DNA from: Colius striatus
Lineage: Eukaryota > Chordata > Aves > Coliiformes > Coliidae
Direction: 5' to 3'
Length of the DNA stretch: 64,000 bases
NCBI RefSeq assembly: GCF_028858725.1
Contig: NC_084765.1
Location: forward strand, 11,363,501 to 11,427,500
Of this stretch, positions 1-57,620 are shown piece after piece. A program made the translations under genes and the position numbers. The number at the start of each line of letters is the position of its first letter. Positions within the stretch are counted from its first letter, which is position 1. The notes below the pieces were generated by a model. The model ran no database searches, was not told the origin of the DNA, and saw only the letters and a list, made by a program, of their open reading frames with translations.

Positions 1-2954
1 CTCTGAAACTTACGGGATACGTCATACTTCTATCACTTTGTCTGTTCGTATATCATAGAATCATAGAATGGTAGGGGTTGGAAGGGAGCTGTAGAGATCA
101 TCTATGTCACCCCCCCTAAATCTTAATTTTCTCTCTTCTAGAACAAAACTTTTTATCCTTCAGTTGTTAAATCTCTGCTCTTCAGGGTTTTTTTGTTAAA
201 ACCATTTCAGTTAGTACTGAATTAATCATACATTTAATTCACACAAAGACAGATCTTGAAACCGTGAGTTATTTTTGCTTGATGGAGATTGCTGCATTTG
301 GAATTTGCTGGACCATTGTGTTTATGTTTGAGACTTCTGATGATAAATTTTGGTTTTTGAGTCTTGATTATAAGATACAAGTTTTTTGAGTCTTGATATA
401 ATATAAACACAATATTGTTTGTGGGTGATTTTTTGCCTGTCTGTTCATGGAAATCTACTGACAATCGCTAGCCAATTAGTGGGAGAAGCATTGGGGGAGC
501 CCAGGCAATGGACTTGCTAGTGCTCAGCTTCTCCTTAGTTGTACCGACAAGAAAACAGAGTGACCAGTTTCCTTGGAGTTGCACAGATCACCTTTCTGTT
601 CTGACTTGAACTTTCTAGATATTGCTGGTGAGCTGTCACTTAAGATTCCCTGTCCTATCAGTATCTTTGGAAGACAGCACTGCCTGATCTGAAGGTCCAG
701 TGATTTGCTGTATGTTCTTACAAAAAGAGATAGTTAAGGTGGAATATTGTGCTGCTGTGAAAGACAAAATGAGCACACTCAGGCAGAAGTCAACACTAGA
801 AATGAGATATTGGAGCTGGGTGGCCCTAGAAGAGAGCTGTGATATGGAGGTACTCTTGCAAGAGCAGTGTCTGTGCAATGGTTGAATTACAGGAAGCCCT
901 TTAAGTGTTGTCTTATGTTTCTGACTGAATCAGGACTCAATGAGTTTCCAGAAAATAAATTTCATTACTTTCATTAAATAGTAGATGGATTTCAGGTCTA
1001 AAAAATTTAAATGTGTCTTGAACAGAATATCTCTTTGAAGGTGATGAGGCAAGGCTTCTTAAAATATATAAGTATCCTTTTGGTGTTGGTTTATTTATCA
1101 GAAGGGAAGAGCAGAATCATGTGTTTTTCACTATTAATCATCTTAATGATAAGGTCTTTGAATCACACACTTTATTGCTAAAATATGCATGATCTTGCAC
1201 ATTGATGAACACAATCATTGTGGCATGTGGTTTCCAAATTTAGGAGAAAATTTGTCCTTTAAATGTTTTCTCCCATATATGTATGTGGAAAGAAAAAAAC
1301 CACAGAAACAAAACAGCTTAGTAAATGTCTGAGGTGTTTCCTCAGTTATCTAAAAGTTGACATTACATCATCTTCACAGATGTAAATGTAGAAAATAGGT
1401 GTGTTAAATCACCTGGCTTGTTTTTAAAATATCTTTCACGGAGGACATGCTTTACTTGAGTGTATGTTTGTGACAGTGAATAGAGTAATGCCTATACTTA
1501 TTTCTCTTTCTGGGAGATTAGAAATTTCTTTAAATGCTTATTTTCATTTTTAAAGATTATTTTTAGCTCCTGTGAAAGTGCTGTGATGTTTTCTGTTGGC
1601 TACTCTGCTCTTTCCCAGGATGATAGTGCCTCAGTGAAGCTATGTTCTGTTTTTTTCCTAATTATCCCTCTCCCCCTTTCTCTGTGTTTCAGGTTTTCCC
1701 AAATATGCTTTTTTTTCCCTTTCTGAACAGTGATATTATTGAAAAAAATAGTAAATAACATAGTCGAGTGGTTTGGTATGAAAATCAGCTGAGCTGTTTT
1801 AGACAAATAGGAAAAAACAATACTTTCTTTAATTTTAGTGCCATACTCCAGCAGATTAGTAAAATAGATGTGAATATTTTGAGTATTGAGACCTGTCCTA
1901 GGTCCTGATTCAGGATTAGTTTTCTGTTCGAGGTAATAGTTGAGACTTAGGTTAAACATAATCCAGAGTTAAGTGACTTCTCAACTGTCAAAGAATTTTT
2001 TAAGCACTCCGTGGAAATGAATGATTTTTTGGTGCAATGTATTTGTTAGGTTATCGTCTCTAGGCAGTGTTATAACTATCTCTGTGTATGGCTACTTTGT
2101 CAATGTAAATGTATGAAGTAAAGATTCTAAGTTGGCTTAGAAATTGAACTTTAAATAATGCTGTAAAAGAACAAACCCAACCAATTCTGAAATCAATTTG
2201 TATTGCCATGTAATTGCTGTATGTAAGAAAACAAGTGAAAAGTTGAAATGTGTTTTCTCTTTTGCAGGTGTTGCTGCAATAGTTAAATATATTTAAAGCG
2301 TATGATTTCATGCAATTGTGCTTGATTGTTAGTGCAGCTGCTAACAGCTGCATACTCATTTAGCTAATTGTATTCTAGTAAGATGCTTATTTTAAGATAC
2401 ACAGTTAGGCGCTGCTTTTTCTTTAAAACAACTGCCCACATTCAGAAAATTTAGTGTGGAAGGTTCTGTGCTGTCACAGTGAACAATCTTTGGTGTAGGG
2501 GAAATTTGAGAGCTTAAAACCAAGACTATCAGCCAGTCTTGTGTGTGGATAACATCAATGAAAAGTTGGACCGTGCCACTTTAAACTTGTATTTTTCAAA
2601 AGGCTTTGCAATGGTATTGTCTTTGGGGTTAAGTCTGTCATCTGCTCCTTGGCAATATTTTATGGTTTAAGATGTAAAACTTTCTTATAACAAGCAACTA
2701 ATTCCTATTGCTGCATCAGTGTTCTCGTTGTGTATATGGGAACTATGAGCTGCTGTTACATACTGATCATCTCCTTCAAGAAATATGTACCTGAAATGAG
2801 AAGTCTGGATCAAGTTATATATGTATCGAAAACACATTAGGAGGGTAGACTGTCTAACATGCATGCCAATTCTGTACAGCAAACTTGTTAGCTACGCAAT
2901 TACGGTTGACACTATGAAATTTATAATGCAGTGTTGTTTTTATTTGTTATATAG
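1..2954 (+). other. DENND5A: DENND5A intron 1 (3' part)
   Basis: AT-rich intron with a CR1 end at 51-112 and a small direct repeat near 352-397. No coding or RNA feature is seen; exon 1 and the DENND5A promoter lie further left. Confidence 0.7.
51..112 (-). mobile_element. CR1 LINE 3'-end fragment (antisense)
   Basis: ATCATAGAATCATAGAATGG followed by GGTTGGAAGGGA...AGATCATCTA is the reverse complement of the conserved CR1 3' end with its octamer repeat. It lies in DENND5A intron 1. Typical short 5'-truncated copy. Confidence 0.85.
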
Positions 2955-47514
<44,560 letters not shown>

Positions 47515-48484
47515 CTTCTTGTCCCACAGGAAAAAACTGTCTTTAAAAAAAAAAAGAACAAGGAGTGAAAAGAAGCAACAAGGAGTGAATCTTGTTAGTA
47601 TGCAAAAGTTCTGTCTGCCAGTACATTGTATCGTGAACTTGTTCATGGCCCTAAAATGCAACTTTGACTTTTCTTGAAGGAAACTCCAAAAATAGTACAG
47701 GCAAATGGATAGAAGCTGTAAACTCAATGTAAAAAAGAGGATTTTGGTATAAATCTATTTTAGAGTTTATTTGCTGATTTGCTTTTTACACACTTTCATG
47801 TGAAAGAGATAGAGATGAGTATTGTGCAGCTTATTTTAAAGCTGCAGTATTTCCTTGCCATAGAAAATGTGCAGTGAGCCTTTCAGCATTCTGTGAACTT
47901 GCCTTCAGATACGCTGTATGTCATAGATCCCAATGTATACACTCCATTTCTGCTGAGAAGGTCATTCTATAGTTTTTAAACTAATATTTTATATATTAAC
48001 ATTATTACCAATGTTTGATTTTTAACATACTGGGTCAAGTTTCGCTGCAAGGGAACTACAAATCTGATGTGTGCTTTTTTTTAATAGCTCCAAAGCACCA
48101 ATTTGTCAACAAATGGGTTTTTTTTTTTCCTTTATTTTTGTTGTCAGTATTATTTTTAGTGAAATCCAGGAGACTGAACCATGAAATGTGCAGAGATCAA
48201 AGTAATATTTTTCATATTGGTACGTAATTGCACAGAAGAAATGAAGCGTGTTTTTTAACTGATGGTTTTTTATTTATTTAACCTGTCATTGTGGTTTGTA
48301 AGTTTGTCTTTAAAAAAAGTCTTCTATGATATAACTGGCTATATTATGTTGCAATTCAGAATTTATAGTGCAGCCCACTTAAATGAAAAACCTAGAATAA
48401 CTGTTATAACACAAAAACGTTTCCACCGGAACCAGCCTTTTGAAGTTTGGCGTATAGTTGCTGCTGGTAATTCTCTTAACTGCT

Positions 48485-48490
48485 AATAAA
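48485..48490 (+). terminator. candidate poly(A) signal AATAAA, DENND5A proximal
   Basis: Canonical hexamer 971 bases after the stop codon, about the length of the mammalian 3'UTR. No strong GU-rich element is obvious just downstream, so use is uncertain. Confidence 0.4.
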
Positions 48491-48724
48491 AAGGAACATG
48501 AGTTCCCCAAGTGCCAGGTGACTAAAAGTGTTTATACCCCTACCTATTAAATAATAATGGTATACCTTACTAACAAATAGAAGGATTTCGTAACTCTTCT
48601 GAAAAGACACCGAGTAGTAAGGTTTTTCCTTTTGAATGAATATGTCTTGGGTCCTGTTGTCATAGTCTGCTTTATTTGGGGTGCATTTGTTTTTAGCAGA
48701 GAGAGAGCTTTGGGCCTCTTCTAC

Positions 48725-48730
48725 AATAAA
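48725..48730 (+). terminator. candidate poly(A) signal AATAAA, DENND5A
   Basis: Canonical hexamer followed within about 40 bases by a T/G-rich stretch (TGAGTTTATTGG), a plausible downstream element. Slightly better context than the one at 48485. Confidence 0.45.
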
Positions 48731-51376
48731 ACACAAACATTTTGAAAGCTGAGTTTATTGGAGATCTGGAACTTGGCACATGCCTAAAGACATCTTTGTT
48801 CATTTTGATCCTCTGATAAAAATCTCTTTGAAATGAAGATGTAACTTAAGAGCAGGCTGATTTATCAGTGTCACAAATTGCTGTACAGAAATTCAGGGCT
48901 ATGTATTTAAGAGGTCTCCACTGTATAAACTTATCTCAGTATTGTCTCTTTTGAGAAGCAGAGTCTGAGTTTTTCCATTCATACCATGTTGTAGCACCTT
49001 TTCTTTACCTACAGCTTAGTCACATCTTGTGAGAGTTTTATTTCCATAATTTAAAAGTATAGTACATGTATTAAATTTTTGACTGTTTTTACTTTTGTCC
49101 TATTTATTTCATTATTAAACTCAGAAGTTCCTTTGTCACTACTTATCAGAGCAAGGTTCTTTTTTTGATTTCACAGTAGCATTAGGAAGATGCAAGGGCA
49201 ATGTCCAAGCCACTCTTCATGCTGTATGGGTGTGAATTCTTTCAGTCTGGAGCCTACAAAAGCATTTCACAGAAGTATTTTGTGTGTGCACGTTTGGTTT
49301 TCTTGATTTTTGGTTTTTTTTGACAGCTTTGAAAAGGCAAAAATAAAACAGATTTACTTTATTCTAACATGTTATGTATTCAACTTAATATGTTGGGATA
49401 ACTTTACACTTGCTCCAGGTTGCTTGTTTATGTATTAATAATAGCAAAAAAAAAAAATACAGTGCATCCACCTATATTTAAGACAGCTTTACTAGACCTG
49501 TATGTTTCACAGGGAATATGCCTACATAAGAAAGGAGGCTAAAGTAATGATTTTGACCATAACAGATTAGTTAAAACAGATCCTGTTAAAACCATCTCTC
49601 ATAGTATTGAGTATGGATTAATTTTATCTTACTTGAGATAATTAACTCTGAATTAAAGTTCTGGTTTTATTCCTTTTTTTGCACAAGTTCACCTAGTGTG
49701 ACATGATACCAGTGGTCTAATAGTGTTGCTTTGTTGTGGATTTCCTTGGCCTCATTATGACAGTTGGGATGGACACAAGCCAGGGTTTGCTGGTTCTTTG
49801 GCTGGCAAGTGAGGATAAAGCTGTCCATCAGTGACGACACCCTATGTGCTAGCTGTGCAGATGCAAAAGGAAGATGCAGAGGTCATCTCCCCAGCTCCTC
49901 AGTTATTTTACTTTCACTGAAAAGACTACTCTGAGATAGACCGTTACTCCTTCACTCATGGAGGTCTGTGTTTAATCCTATCAGGAGTCAAAGCACGTTT
50001 TGTTATGAACTTCCAAGTCTGGAAGGGTTTGCTCCACTGAAGGACCAGTAGAAGGTTCTGAAATGCAGAAGAAAGTGTCATCTTTATTGGATCCAGAGGC
50101 CACCAAGGAAGACTGAGGTAGTTGATACAGCTGTGCAGTAGCCTGTGCTAGGGTTTTGGGAAATTTAATAATAATCCAGTCTCCAGTGTTCACCACAAAC
50201 TGACCTACTTCTATCATTGATGTAGACAGAAGGCCCTAGATAGGAGACATCAGGCCCTAGAATGAGGTTAGGACCCAGCGTTTGCTATTTCCGTGCCATT
50301 CTGCTGAACTGTGGATGGCTGACAAATGGTGCCGTTAGCATCTTTAACTACATTTTGTAAAATCCATCTCCCTTTTTAAAACTTTCATTGCAATTTTTTT
50401 GTTCAAAAATAAACTATGAAATAATGAAATTGCAACTTTTATTTTTTTTGTTACTCTTCTAAAATAAGGGAGCCAGTTTGGTGGGTGCAGGTTAATGTGG
50501 CTGTGCTGTTTTGTTGTTTGGGGTTTTTTTTTGGTAACAGTTAATGACAAAATGGAATTTACTTTTTTTTTTTACAGCATACGTGCATTCTGTATATAGT
50601 GATTAAAAATAAGTAGTTTGTAATGCAGTAAATGTCTAGTGCTAAATTGGCCAAACATGTTTACAGGCTGATACCTGATTTGAGGAAAAAAACCTCAGGC
50701 TATCACCTATCAATTAATTCTGCTTCTTTGATTAATGCTGTCAGACTTGATACACTTTATACAAAAAGAAAATGCAAATTAATAAAACTTGATTTAAATG
50801 TAATGAAATACTATGATGATAAGTTTATACAAAAAAAAAAAAGCCTTTACCTGCCATAAATGTAACCATCTCATTAGCTGAAGACTAATCCACAACTTTT
50901 TCTGTTACAAAGAGTACTTTTCAAATTGTTCAAATGGGACCTACTAGTTGGATGTTCCATATTTTTGAAGCATTTTGAATTGAAGAATATGTCAAGATTT
51001 ATGCAGTGAAACTATTCAGAGTCAGCTTTTTTTATATGTCGTCAAATGATTTTTGTCCATAGTGCAAGATACTACAGAATACTTGAAAATACTTGAAGGT
51101 ATTGTACACATACTTCACATCTTTGTAGTTCTTTATTTTATACGTAGAGTCTGGCTGTTAAACTAAGATAAAGCATCAATACCTTATAAACTATATATTT
51201 TACTACATGGGGAGATCACTGGCTTGTTTTTTTTAAGGGCGGGCATTGACGTTTACATTTTAATGACAAAACCAGGTACTGTTTTCCTTCTTTATTTTTC
51301 CTGTGGCATTTCAATGCATTGGACATTAAATGTGAATTGGATATACGAAACAGTTCTACAGGTGTAGCTGAATTGC

Positions 51377-51382
51377 AATAAA
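51377..51382 (+). terminator. candidate distal poly(A) signal AATAAA
   Basis: Last clear canonical hexamer before the sequence loses its AT-rich 3'UTR character; followed by TTTGTCTTCT. It would give a 3'UTR of about 3.9 kb. Confidence 0.3.
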
Positions 51383-54300
51383 ATTTGTCTTCTAACACAA
51401 GAAATAGCATGAATGTGCTATTTTCAAAAGCCTCTTATTCTAATTTGGCTAACCATCTTTTTTTCTTTGCCTGACTGCAGGTATGTATAACTTTTCAGTA
51501 TCTGATTTCAGGAGACATTTTTTAGTACAGTTTAGTATCTGAACTGTTCAACTACATACCTACCTCCCTCCCAGCAGCAGTGTAGGCTTCTCGCAAGCTG
51601 TCGGTCAGACTGCCATCAGTGGAAGAGATACCTACTGTGTGATCAGGGAATGGGGAGAACAGGAAAGCAAAGGGACTAATGCAGATCTTGGCAAGTGCCT
51701 GTGAGTATGCACACACGTATGTGCTGCCATTTTTCACCTAACTTAAAGCAACTTCTAATCCTAATTTGATGGAGGTCTTAAATTTTTTTGTTCTGAAAAA
51801 TATGGTTAGTCGCTTCCATGCACCATGTACGTGCCCTTTCTCTTTATGGGAGAGGATCCATACAGAGAAGCAAGAATTGTTATAAATGTAACTGTCTTCA
51901 GGGAGAAGATAGTGCTGTCCTCCATCTCTGAGGTTCTGACAACATCTGTGGCACATGTGTGCCCAAGCAGTACTGCCTATCTTGCCCATTTCCTACCTTT
52001 TTTTTGCTTTGCTCAGAGCAAGATCTAACTTGACAGATAGTCCCAACAGTGGAATTATTGGGTAGAGCGATTGTACTGGCACAGAGACAAAAGTGTGATT
52101 CCTTCCCTCTCCATTCTTTCCCCTTTTGAATTATACTGATGTAGTGGAGCCCTGTGTAATCTTGGTTCATTAGATAATGTGCTTCTTATCTCACCTTGAA
52201 ACTGGTTCTGCCTGCCTTACTGTATATTAGATCTAGTTTTTAGATTTGAGTGGAGCAGTAAACAAACGGGAGCACAGCTCGACTGTGATCATGCTTGGGT
52301 AACTTTTCTGCTGCCTGTGTCCTGAAAGTTTATGTCATTTGTGTGAGAAGTGGGGAGATGAAGTCACTTTTACCTCCTGCTACATCCAAAATGCACTGTC
52401 CTGGATATCCCTGCTTGATATCCCAAAGTCCCTTCTGCCCTAAGTCACTGATTCTGTGGTTCCTCCCCACATGTGATGACAGGAACAGGTAAGAAGGCTG
52501 AATACCACTTCCCCCATGTTGTCTGGTTTCTGCTATTCCTTAGCATAGTGCCTGTTAAAAAGAGCTCATCCCTCAGGTGCACTTTTTTCCTGTGGTTTTA
52601 GGGAGCTGCCCTCTCTTTTGTCAGCTATAACTGGAGAGACTTCCTTATTCTTCTGCCCTGCATGTTAACAATGCTGTGACAAATTTCTGTTTTGAAGCTG
52701 ACAAGTACAGAAGGTAATTTTCTCAGCCTGGGAACAGTGGTTCCAGTTAGGGCTACTCTGAAGTCGGTGGCGCTCACTCTGTATCAAACTCTATGAGACC
52801 ATAATTGGATGTTTTATACCATCAGGGAGGACACAGAAGGGGAGAAGTTTCATTGTTATTTAGAGGTGTCTCTGCTTCCTTCACCTCTCTTTGTTTCTCC
52901 CCACACCCTGGTCTGTGGTAGAGGATTTTTTTAAGCAAAGCAAAATTACAAGTGTTAAGATCTCTCTTGGGAGTCTTCCTTGAACTGGCAGCAGTTCTGC
53001 ACTACTGAGTGATGATGTCATCCCATGGGCTCACTGCAGAGATGTTGAGAGGGTGAACTCAGTGTGCCCTGTGCTTGGATGAGGTGGCCTGAGCCTTGGA
53101 CAGGTTTCACGGGCTGCAGTTGTGAACTCAGTTCCTGCTACCAGGCATGCTGCACTCATGTGAGATGCCAAACCTGCCTCTCTTGGAAACTGAGACCATT
53201 TGAATACCGTAGGCTTGTTAGACCTGCTGCTTTCTAATTCCTTTGCAGGGCACTATGGTGATGGACATGGAGCAGGCCTGGATGGACTTGTGAGGTAAGC
53301 ACAACTTCAGGAATACATTCACTTCATCGCAGGTGGCCTCAAATATTTCAGACATTCTGCAAGAGGAAGGGACAAAAAGAACAGGAACCTTGGTGAGCAA
53401 AATGTGTTGTGCAACTGCTGGATTCACAGAACTTTTCCAAATGGCAGGTCTGAGGGGAGTTTATAGAAGGTGATGCTTCTTAACATCTTATTAGGCAAGG
53501 ATTGTCTGTTAACTGGTCCAAACACATGGGTCTAGAAATGTTATTATTTGTTGTAATGATGACTTAGGTGTCACAAAGATACAAGTGTCAGAGAGCTGCA
53601 CCAAGCAGATCTTTTGACTAAAAGTTATTTCATATAGCAAAAATGTCTCCTTTTTACCTATTAACTCAAGATGTATATCCATTAATAGAATGTACTGTAT
53701 GCAGTCCTGCAATAAACAGGAACTTTTTGGCTTCATGTCAGTGACAGTGGCATTTTAAGATGTAGATCCTACAATATTTAAAATGTCTCTGATGGATCTG
53801 ATGTTTGTTTCAGGGAAGTTTTTCTAGCAGTGGCATAAAAAGACTTAGACAAGGAGTATGAATTATGTGAGAGGGTCTTTTAGACTCCTTGTGACCAGAG
53901 GGGAACCCCGTAGTTCCTCTCTGTGAGATAAACTGTGTGCAAGTCCTGCTCCCAAGGAAAGCAAAAACTGAAATGCTGATTGCTGAAGACACATTATTTT
54001 ATGTAAAACTCCACAATCTAATTGGTAGCTTGGAAAAATCCTGGATACTCATATGGAAAGTGTAAGCACAAGTTTTTGAGTAGTTCGTTTCAAAGGAAAA
54101 CAATTGTTCAAAACCTAGTGTATATGTACGAGGATGAGTAAGACTTGAAGCTGCAGCTCTGAGACGTGTGTTAATTATTTGGAATAATTAAATATTTGAA
54201 AGTGTTTCCTCACTTGTCTGTCTTCCCCTTTCTCTTTTTTATTCTGGCATCTTCCCATCTTCCCCCTGCTTCTGCAATTGTTTTCAGCTTCTGATGCAAG

Positions 54301-56439
54301 CACTCATTATGCATGCTCAGTGTGCTAAATTTTGGGTCAATATGATGCACTGCTGCTTAGCCTAGCAGACTCACTGCTTCTCACTGCATTAAAGCACAAA
54401 TGAAATGGCAGTCTAGATGTCTTCAAATAACATTTGCTTATCACAAAATCAAATAATGACATGTAACAAGGATTATGAAGCAGTTTCTATCCCAAATTCA
54501 GACAAAGTATGCGGATCAGGAGGCCAGGTGCAGAGTTTCTGGAGCAGTTTTTACATCCAGCTGCTCTGTGGCAGCTTAGTCTGGTCTCTCTGTGTGAGGC
54601 AACTTTGAGTGATACTTAAGGTGTAGGGCAGGGAGGAGTTGGGAATCTTATCAGTATGAAAGAGTTCCTTTGTAGCAGCAATGTTGTGCTTCTGGGGTCC
54701 AAAGAGATCTGACTGTTAGCAGGAGGAAGTTCTACATTTTGCAGGGTATTGGAAGTAGTGCACACATGGGTACAGCTGGAGAAAGCACACTAGTTTTCTG
54801 ACATGCAGCCTTTCTTTAAACATATATCAGACAAACCTCTGTCTCCCCAAAGCATCTGTGAAATGTAACTGAATGGGACTCTGGTCCATGCAACTGAGAA
54901 AATTCAGTTTGAGACTGAAATGCTTTATCTAGATGAGCAAAAGCTTTGCTGTTGGTTTTTTTTTTTTTTGCATCAGTAGGTACAATGTGTGCAGATATCC
55001 TGTTTGCATATACTTCTTGCAGGTATTTATGAGTAGCTATTTTACCCCCTAAAACTTTGTGATTTTAATTTAATGACTGGAAAAAAACCCCAACCAAACA
55101 ATTCCATTTGGGGTGTCTTCCTGTTGAACTGCCCTGGTATGTTTGTTTTTTCTTTCATGATAATTTATTGCTAAAGTTGAGCCTTAAGAACTTTTCTAGC
55201 TTCTTTCTCTCAGTAAAGTTCTTAATACCCAGTGCAGTCATCTGTCACTGGGACACTATAGTTGAATAGGAATAGCTAAGAAGGATACAGCAAGACATCT
55301 GAGATGAGATCTGAGCTGCTGTCTCATTTGTGTCTTTCTTTAAAGAAATATTTTGATGGCAATTCTTCATCATAAACAAAAGTATTGTGTGTGAAATAAT
55401 GGCTAGGATCCTTCACAAGGGACTTGGAGATTTATGTATGAGAAAGGGTTTCAGTAACTAAAGATAAATTGAATATTGTTCCTGTTTGATTTCCAAGCTG
55501 TGTTCAGATCTTTTGATCAAACTCAGGCATTGCCAAATGTTTATGTGTCACCTGATATTTTAGTTTAAAGAAGTAAATAAGATGCTTTGCTTGTACTGTG
55601 CCTCAGAAAGCTTTAGTTGCTCGGGCATATGGCTCTCCAGCATACATTGAACATCCTTCATGTGTAGATTTTTGTATCTTTCCTCAAATCTGGTGATGAA
55701 TTTTAATTAAATTAATATTGTTTAAGTTCACTGAGGAACCCTGACTGGAAAGTGCCTGAAATGTGTAACAGCTTTTCTGCAAGGTGGCGTGTAGTCATGT
55801 GCATTTGGGACAGTTGTTTGTAGAGACACATTTGACTGATATCTCCAGATGAGAGGGGTGGGGATGTGCCAATTCCCATCGCAAATGTGGTTGTTTAGTC
55901 ATGAGGTCACGAAAACTGTCAAGAAAGTCTTGGTTCTTGTATTACTTTCTGTTGGTGAGGGGAGGCTTGGGGTACCGTGCAGGGATGAAGAATCCATAGA
56001 GTGTTTAATGAGCAGCTCTATACATTTATAGATGAATTTGACTAAGACTGAAACCATCCAGGAGATACAATAGGTTGTTTCTCATTGGATTTTAAAAGAG
56101 AATAACTTTGATCATTTCAAAAGCAGTGAAGCCTGATGCTCCAGTGAGAAAGTAGTGGTAATTTATAGCTATCATTAAGGAAACAAAGACAAAGACCGAG
56201 GGATTTCACTGTGAAGATTTACTAATGTGTATAAACCACCCTTAGAACTAGAAATAGCTTGGTATTTCTTGTGGAACAAAGCAAAAGAGAAAAGGCAGCA
56301 AAATGGGGATGGGAAGGAGGGGTTGAAAAGAATACTGACTGCTTTCACTTGCACCCTGAAAGGTCAAGTAACATTTAGGAAATCACAATTTCGGTGAATA
56401 ATGGCTAGACCACTTTTACCTGCCAAAGGAAGGACGGCT
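51383..56439. other. intergenic region DENND5A-SCUBE2
   Basis: About 5 kb with no exon, repeat family or RNA gene that I can support. It contains only short chance frames and a T-run near 54957-54969. Regulatory sequence for SCUBE2 could lie here but is not visible. Confidence 0.6.
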
Positions 56440-57620
56440 GTGAGAGATGCCCGTCTCGGAAAGGAGGTGGGATGGGGCTGGGGGGGTGCTGTGGTGTGTG
56501 GGTTCCGGTAGAGCCTTCAGCCGGGGACTGCGGGTGCCGCAATGGGGTGTAATTACTTGGTAAAAATTGTGACCGTCAGTTTTGGAAAAAGCACAAGCAG
56601 GGCTGGAGCGAGTTGCGTATGCAGGGGCTGTGGCAGGGTGCAGGCATACGGGGTCTTTGCATGGGCTTGTCTCTACCAGCGAGGCACAGTTTTACGGGCC
56701 GCTCCAGAAAGGGGAGCACCGGCTCAAATACGCTTGCCGCCGGCACCCGCAGTCTGCGTGTGAGGTATTTGCTGTGCCGTCCGGAAGCATCGACTCCCCG
56801 GGACATCTGTGTTTAGGGTGTTGCGCAGGTGTTCGCGGGCCGATGCCGCGGGTGCGAGCTCCGCCGCGGTCGATGGAGAGTTTTCACGTGGGATGGGCGG
56901 TTCGCGGGCGGGGCGGGGGGCGCGCTCGCCGCCCCCGGGTGCCGCCGCCGGGGGCAGGGGCAGGGGCGTTCTGCCGCCCCGCGCCCGGTGTCAGTGCGAG
57001 GCGGGACTGGCGCCGCAGACGCCTCCCCCGCCGCCGCCTCCTCCCGCCCGGCGGCCGCCGCAGCAGCAGCGGCGCCAGCGATGGGGTCCGGCGGCCGCCG
57101 CGGCACGGCGGGGCCGCGGGCGCTGCCGCTGCTGCTGCTGCTGCTGCCCGCGCCGGCCGCCGCCCTGGCCCTGCCCCTGCCCGGTGAGTGCCGCGCCGCC
57201 GCCTCCCTTCAGCCCTCGGCCCGGGGCGCCGGCTCCCCGCGGGACGGGGCGGCCGTCGCTGCCGGGGCCAGCGGCCGGGGCGCGCGTGGGGGTGTTGGGC
57301 GTGGGACGGGAGGCCGCTGGCGAGCGGCGGCCGTGACCGACGGGAGGTGCGGCCGCCGCTGTGGCGAGCGCGGGGGGCCGGTGTCGCTCGAGGCGGGGCG
57401 CTGCGGGCACCGCCGGTTGCTTTCCGATGCCGGCTCCCGGGTGGAACGAGGCGAGGATCCAGGAGCAGGGCCGGCGCCCGGGGCATAGGGCAGCTGGTCC
57501 GCGTCTCCCGTTGCCGGACGCGCGGGGAAGTTGCCTCTGTCACGGCGCGCTCTGCCGTGCGCCGCCGAGGAATAAGCTCAGCGATTCTCTCCGCAGCCTC
57601 CGCCGAGCCTGCCTTGCTGC
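56440..57620 (+). promoter_or_regulatory. SCUBE2: CpG island promoter of SCUBE2
   Basis: An abrupt change from AT-rich flank to very GC- and CpG-rich sequence surrounds the first coding exon. Visible elements: an E-box CACGTG at 56885-56890, a GC box GGGCGG at 56895-56900, and a longer G/C-box run GGGCGGGGCGGGGGG at 56906-56920, about 160-195 bases before the ATG. I see no TATA box, fitting a dispersed CpG-island promoter. The transcription start is not resolvable. Confidence 0.8.
57081..57183 (+). CDS. SCUBE2: SCUBE2 coding exon 1 (signal peptide)
   Basis: ATG at 57081 in GCCAGCGATGG; donor CCCG|GTGAGT. Thirty-four whole codons: a basic N-region ([13 protein letters not shown]), a hydrophobic core with six leucines in a row (codons 17-22, six CTG at 57129-57146), and an Ala/Leu/Pro end. 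Cleavage probably falls in the AAALA region near residues 26-30. Compared with the human protein as I recall it, the stretch between the core and the first EGF module is shorter. Confidence 0.88.

Larger units (their letters stand above)
47515..51382 (+). other. DENND5A: DENND5A 3'UTR and downstream flank (end not fixed)
   Basis: AT-rich non-coding sequence follows the stop codon. AATAAA hexamers on the + strand occur at 48485-48490, 48725-48730, 49342-49347, 50781-50786 and 51377-51382. The mammalian 3'UTR is roughly 1 kb as I recall, which favours 48485 or 48725 as the main end; later sites could give longer forms. Exact cleavage sites cannot be read from sequence alone. Confidence 0.55.
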
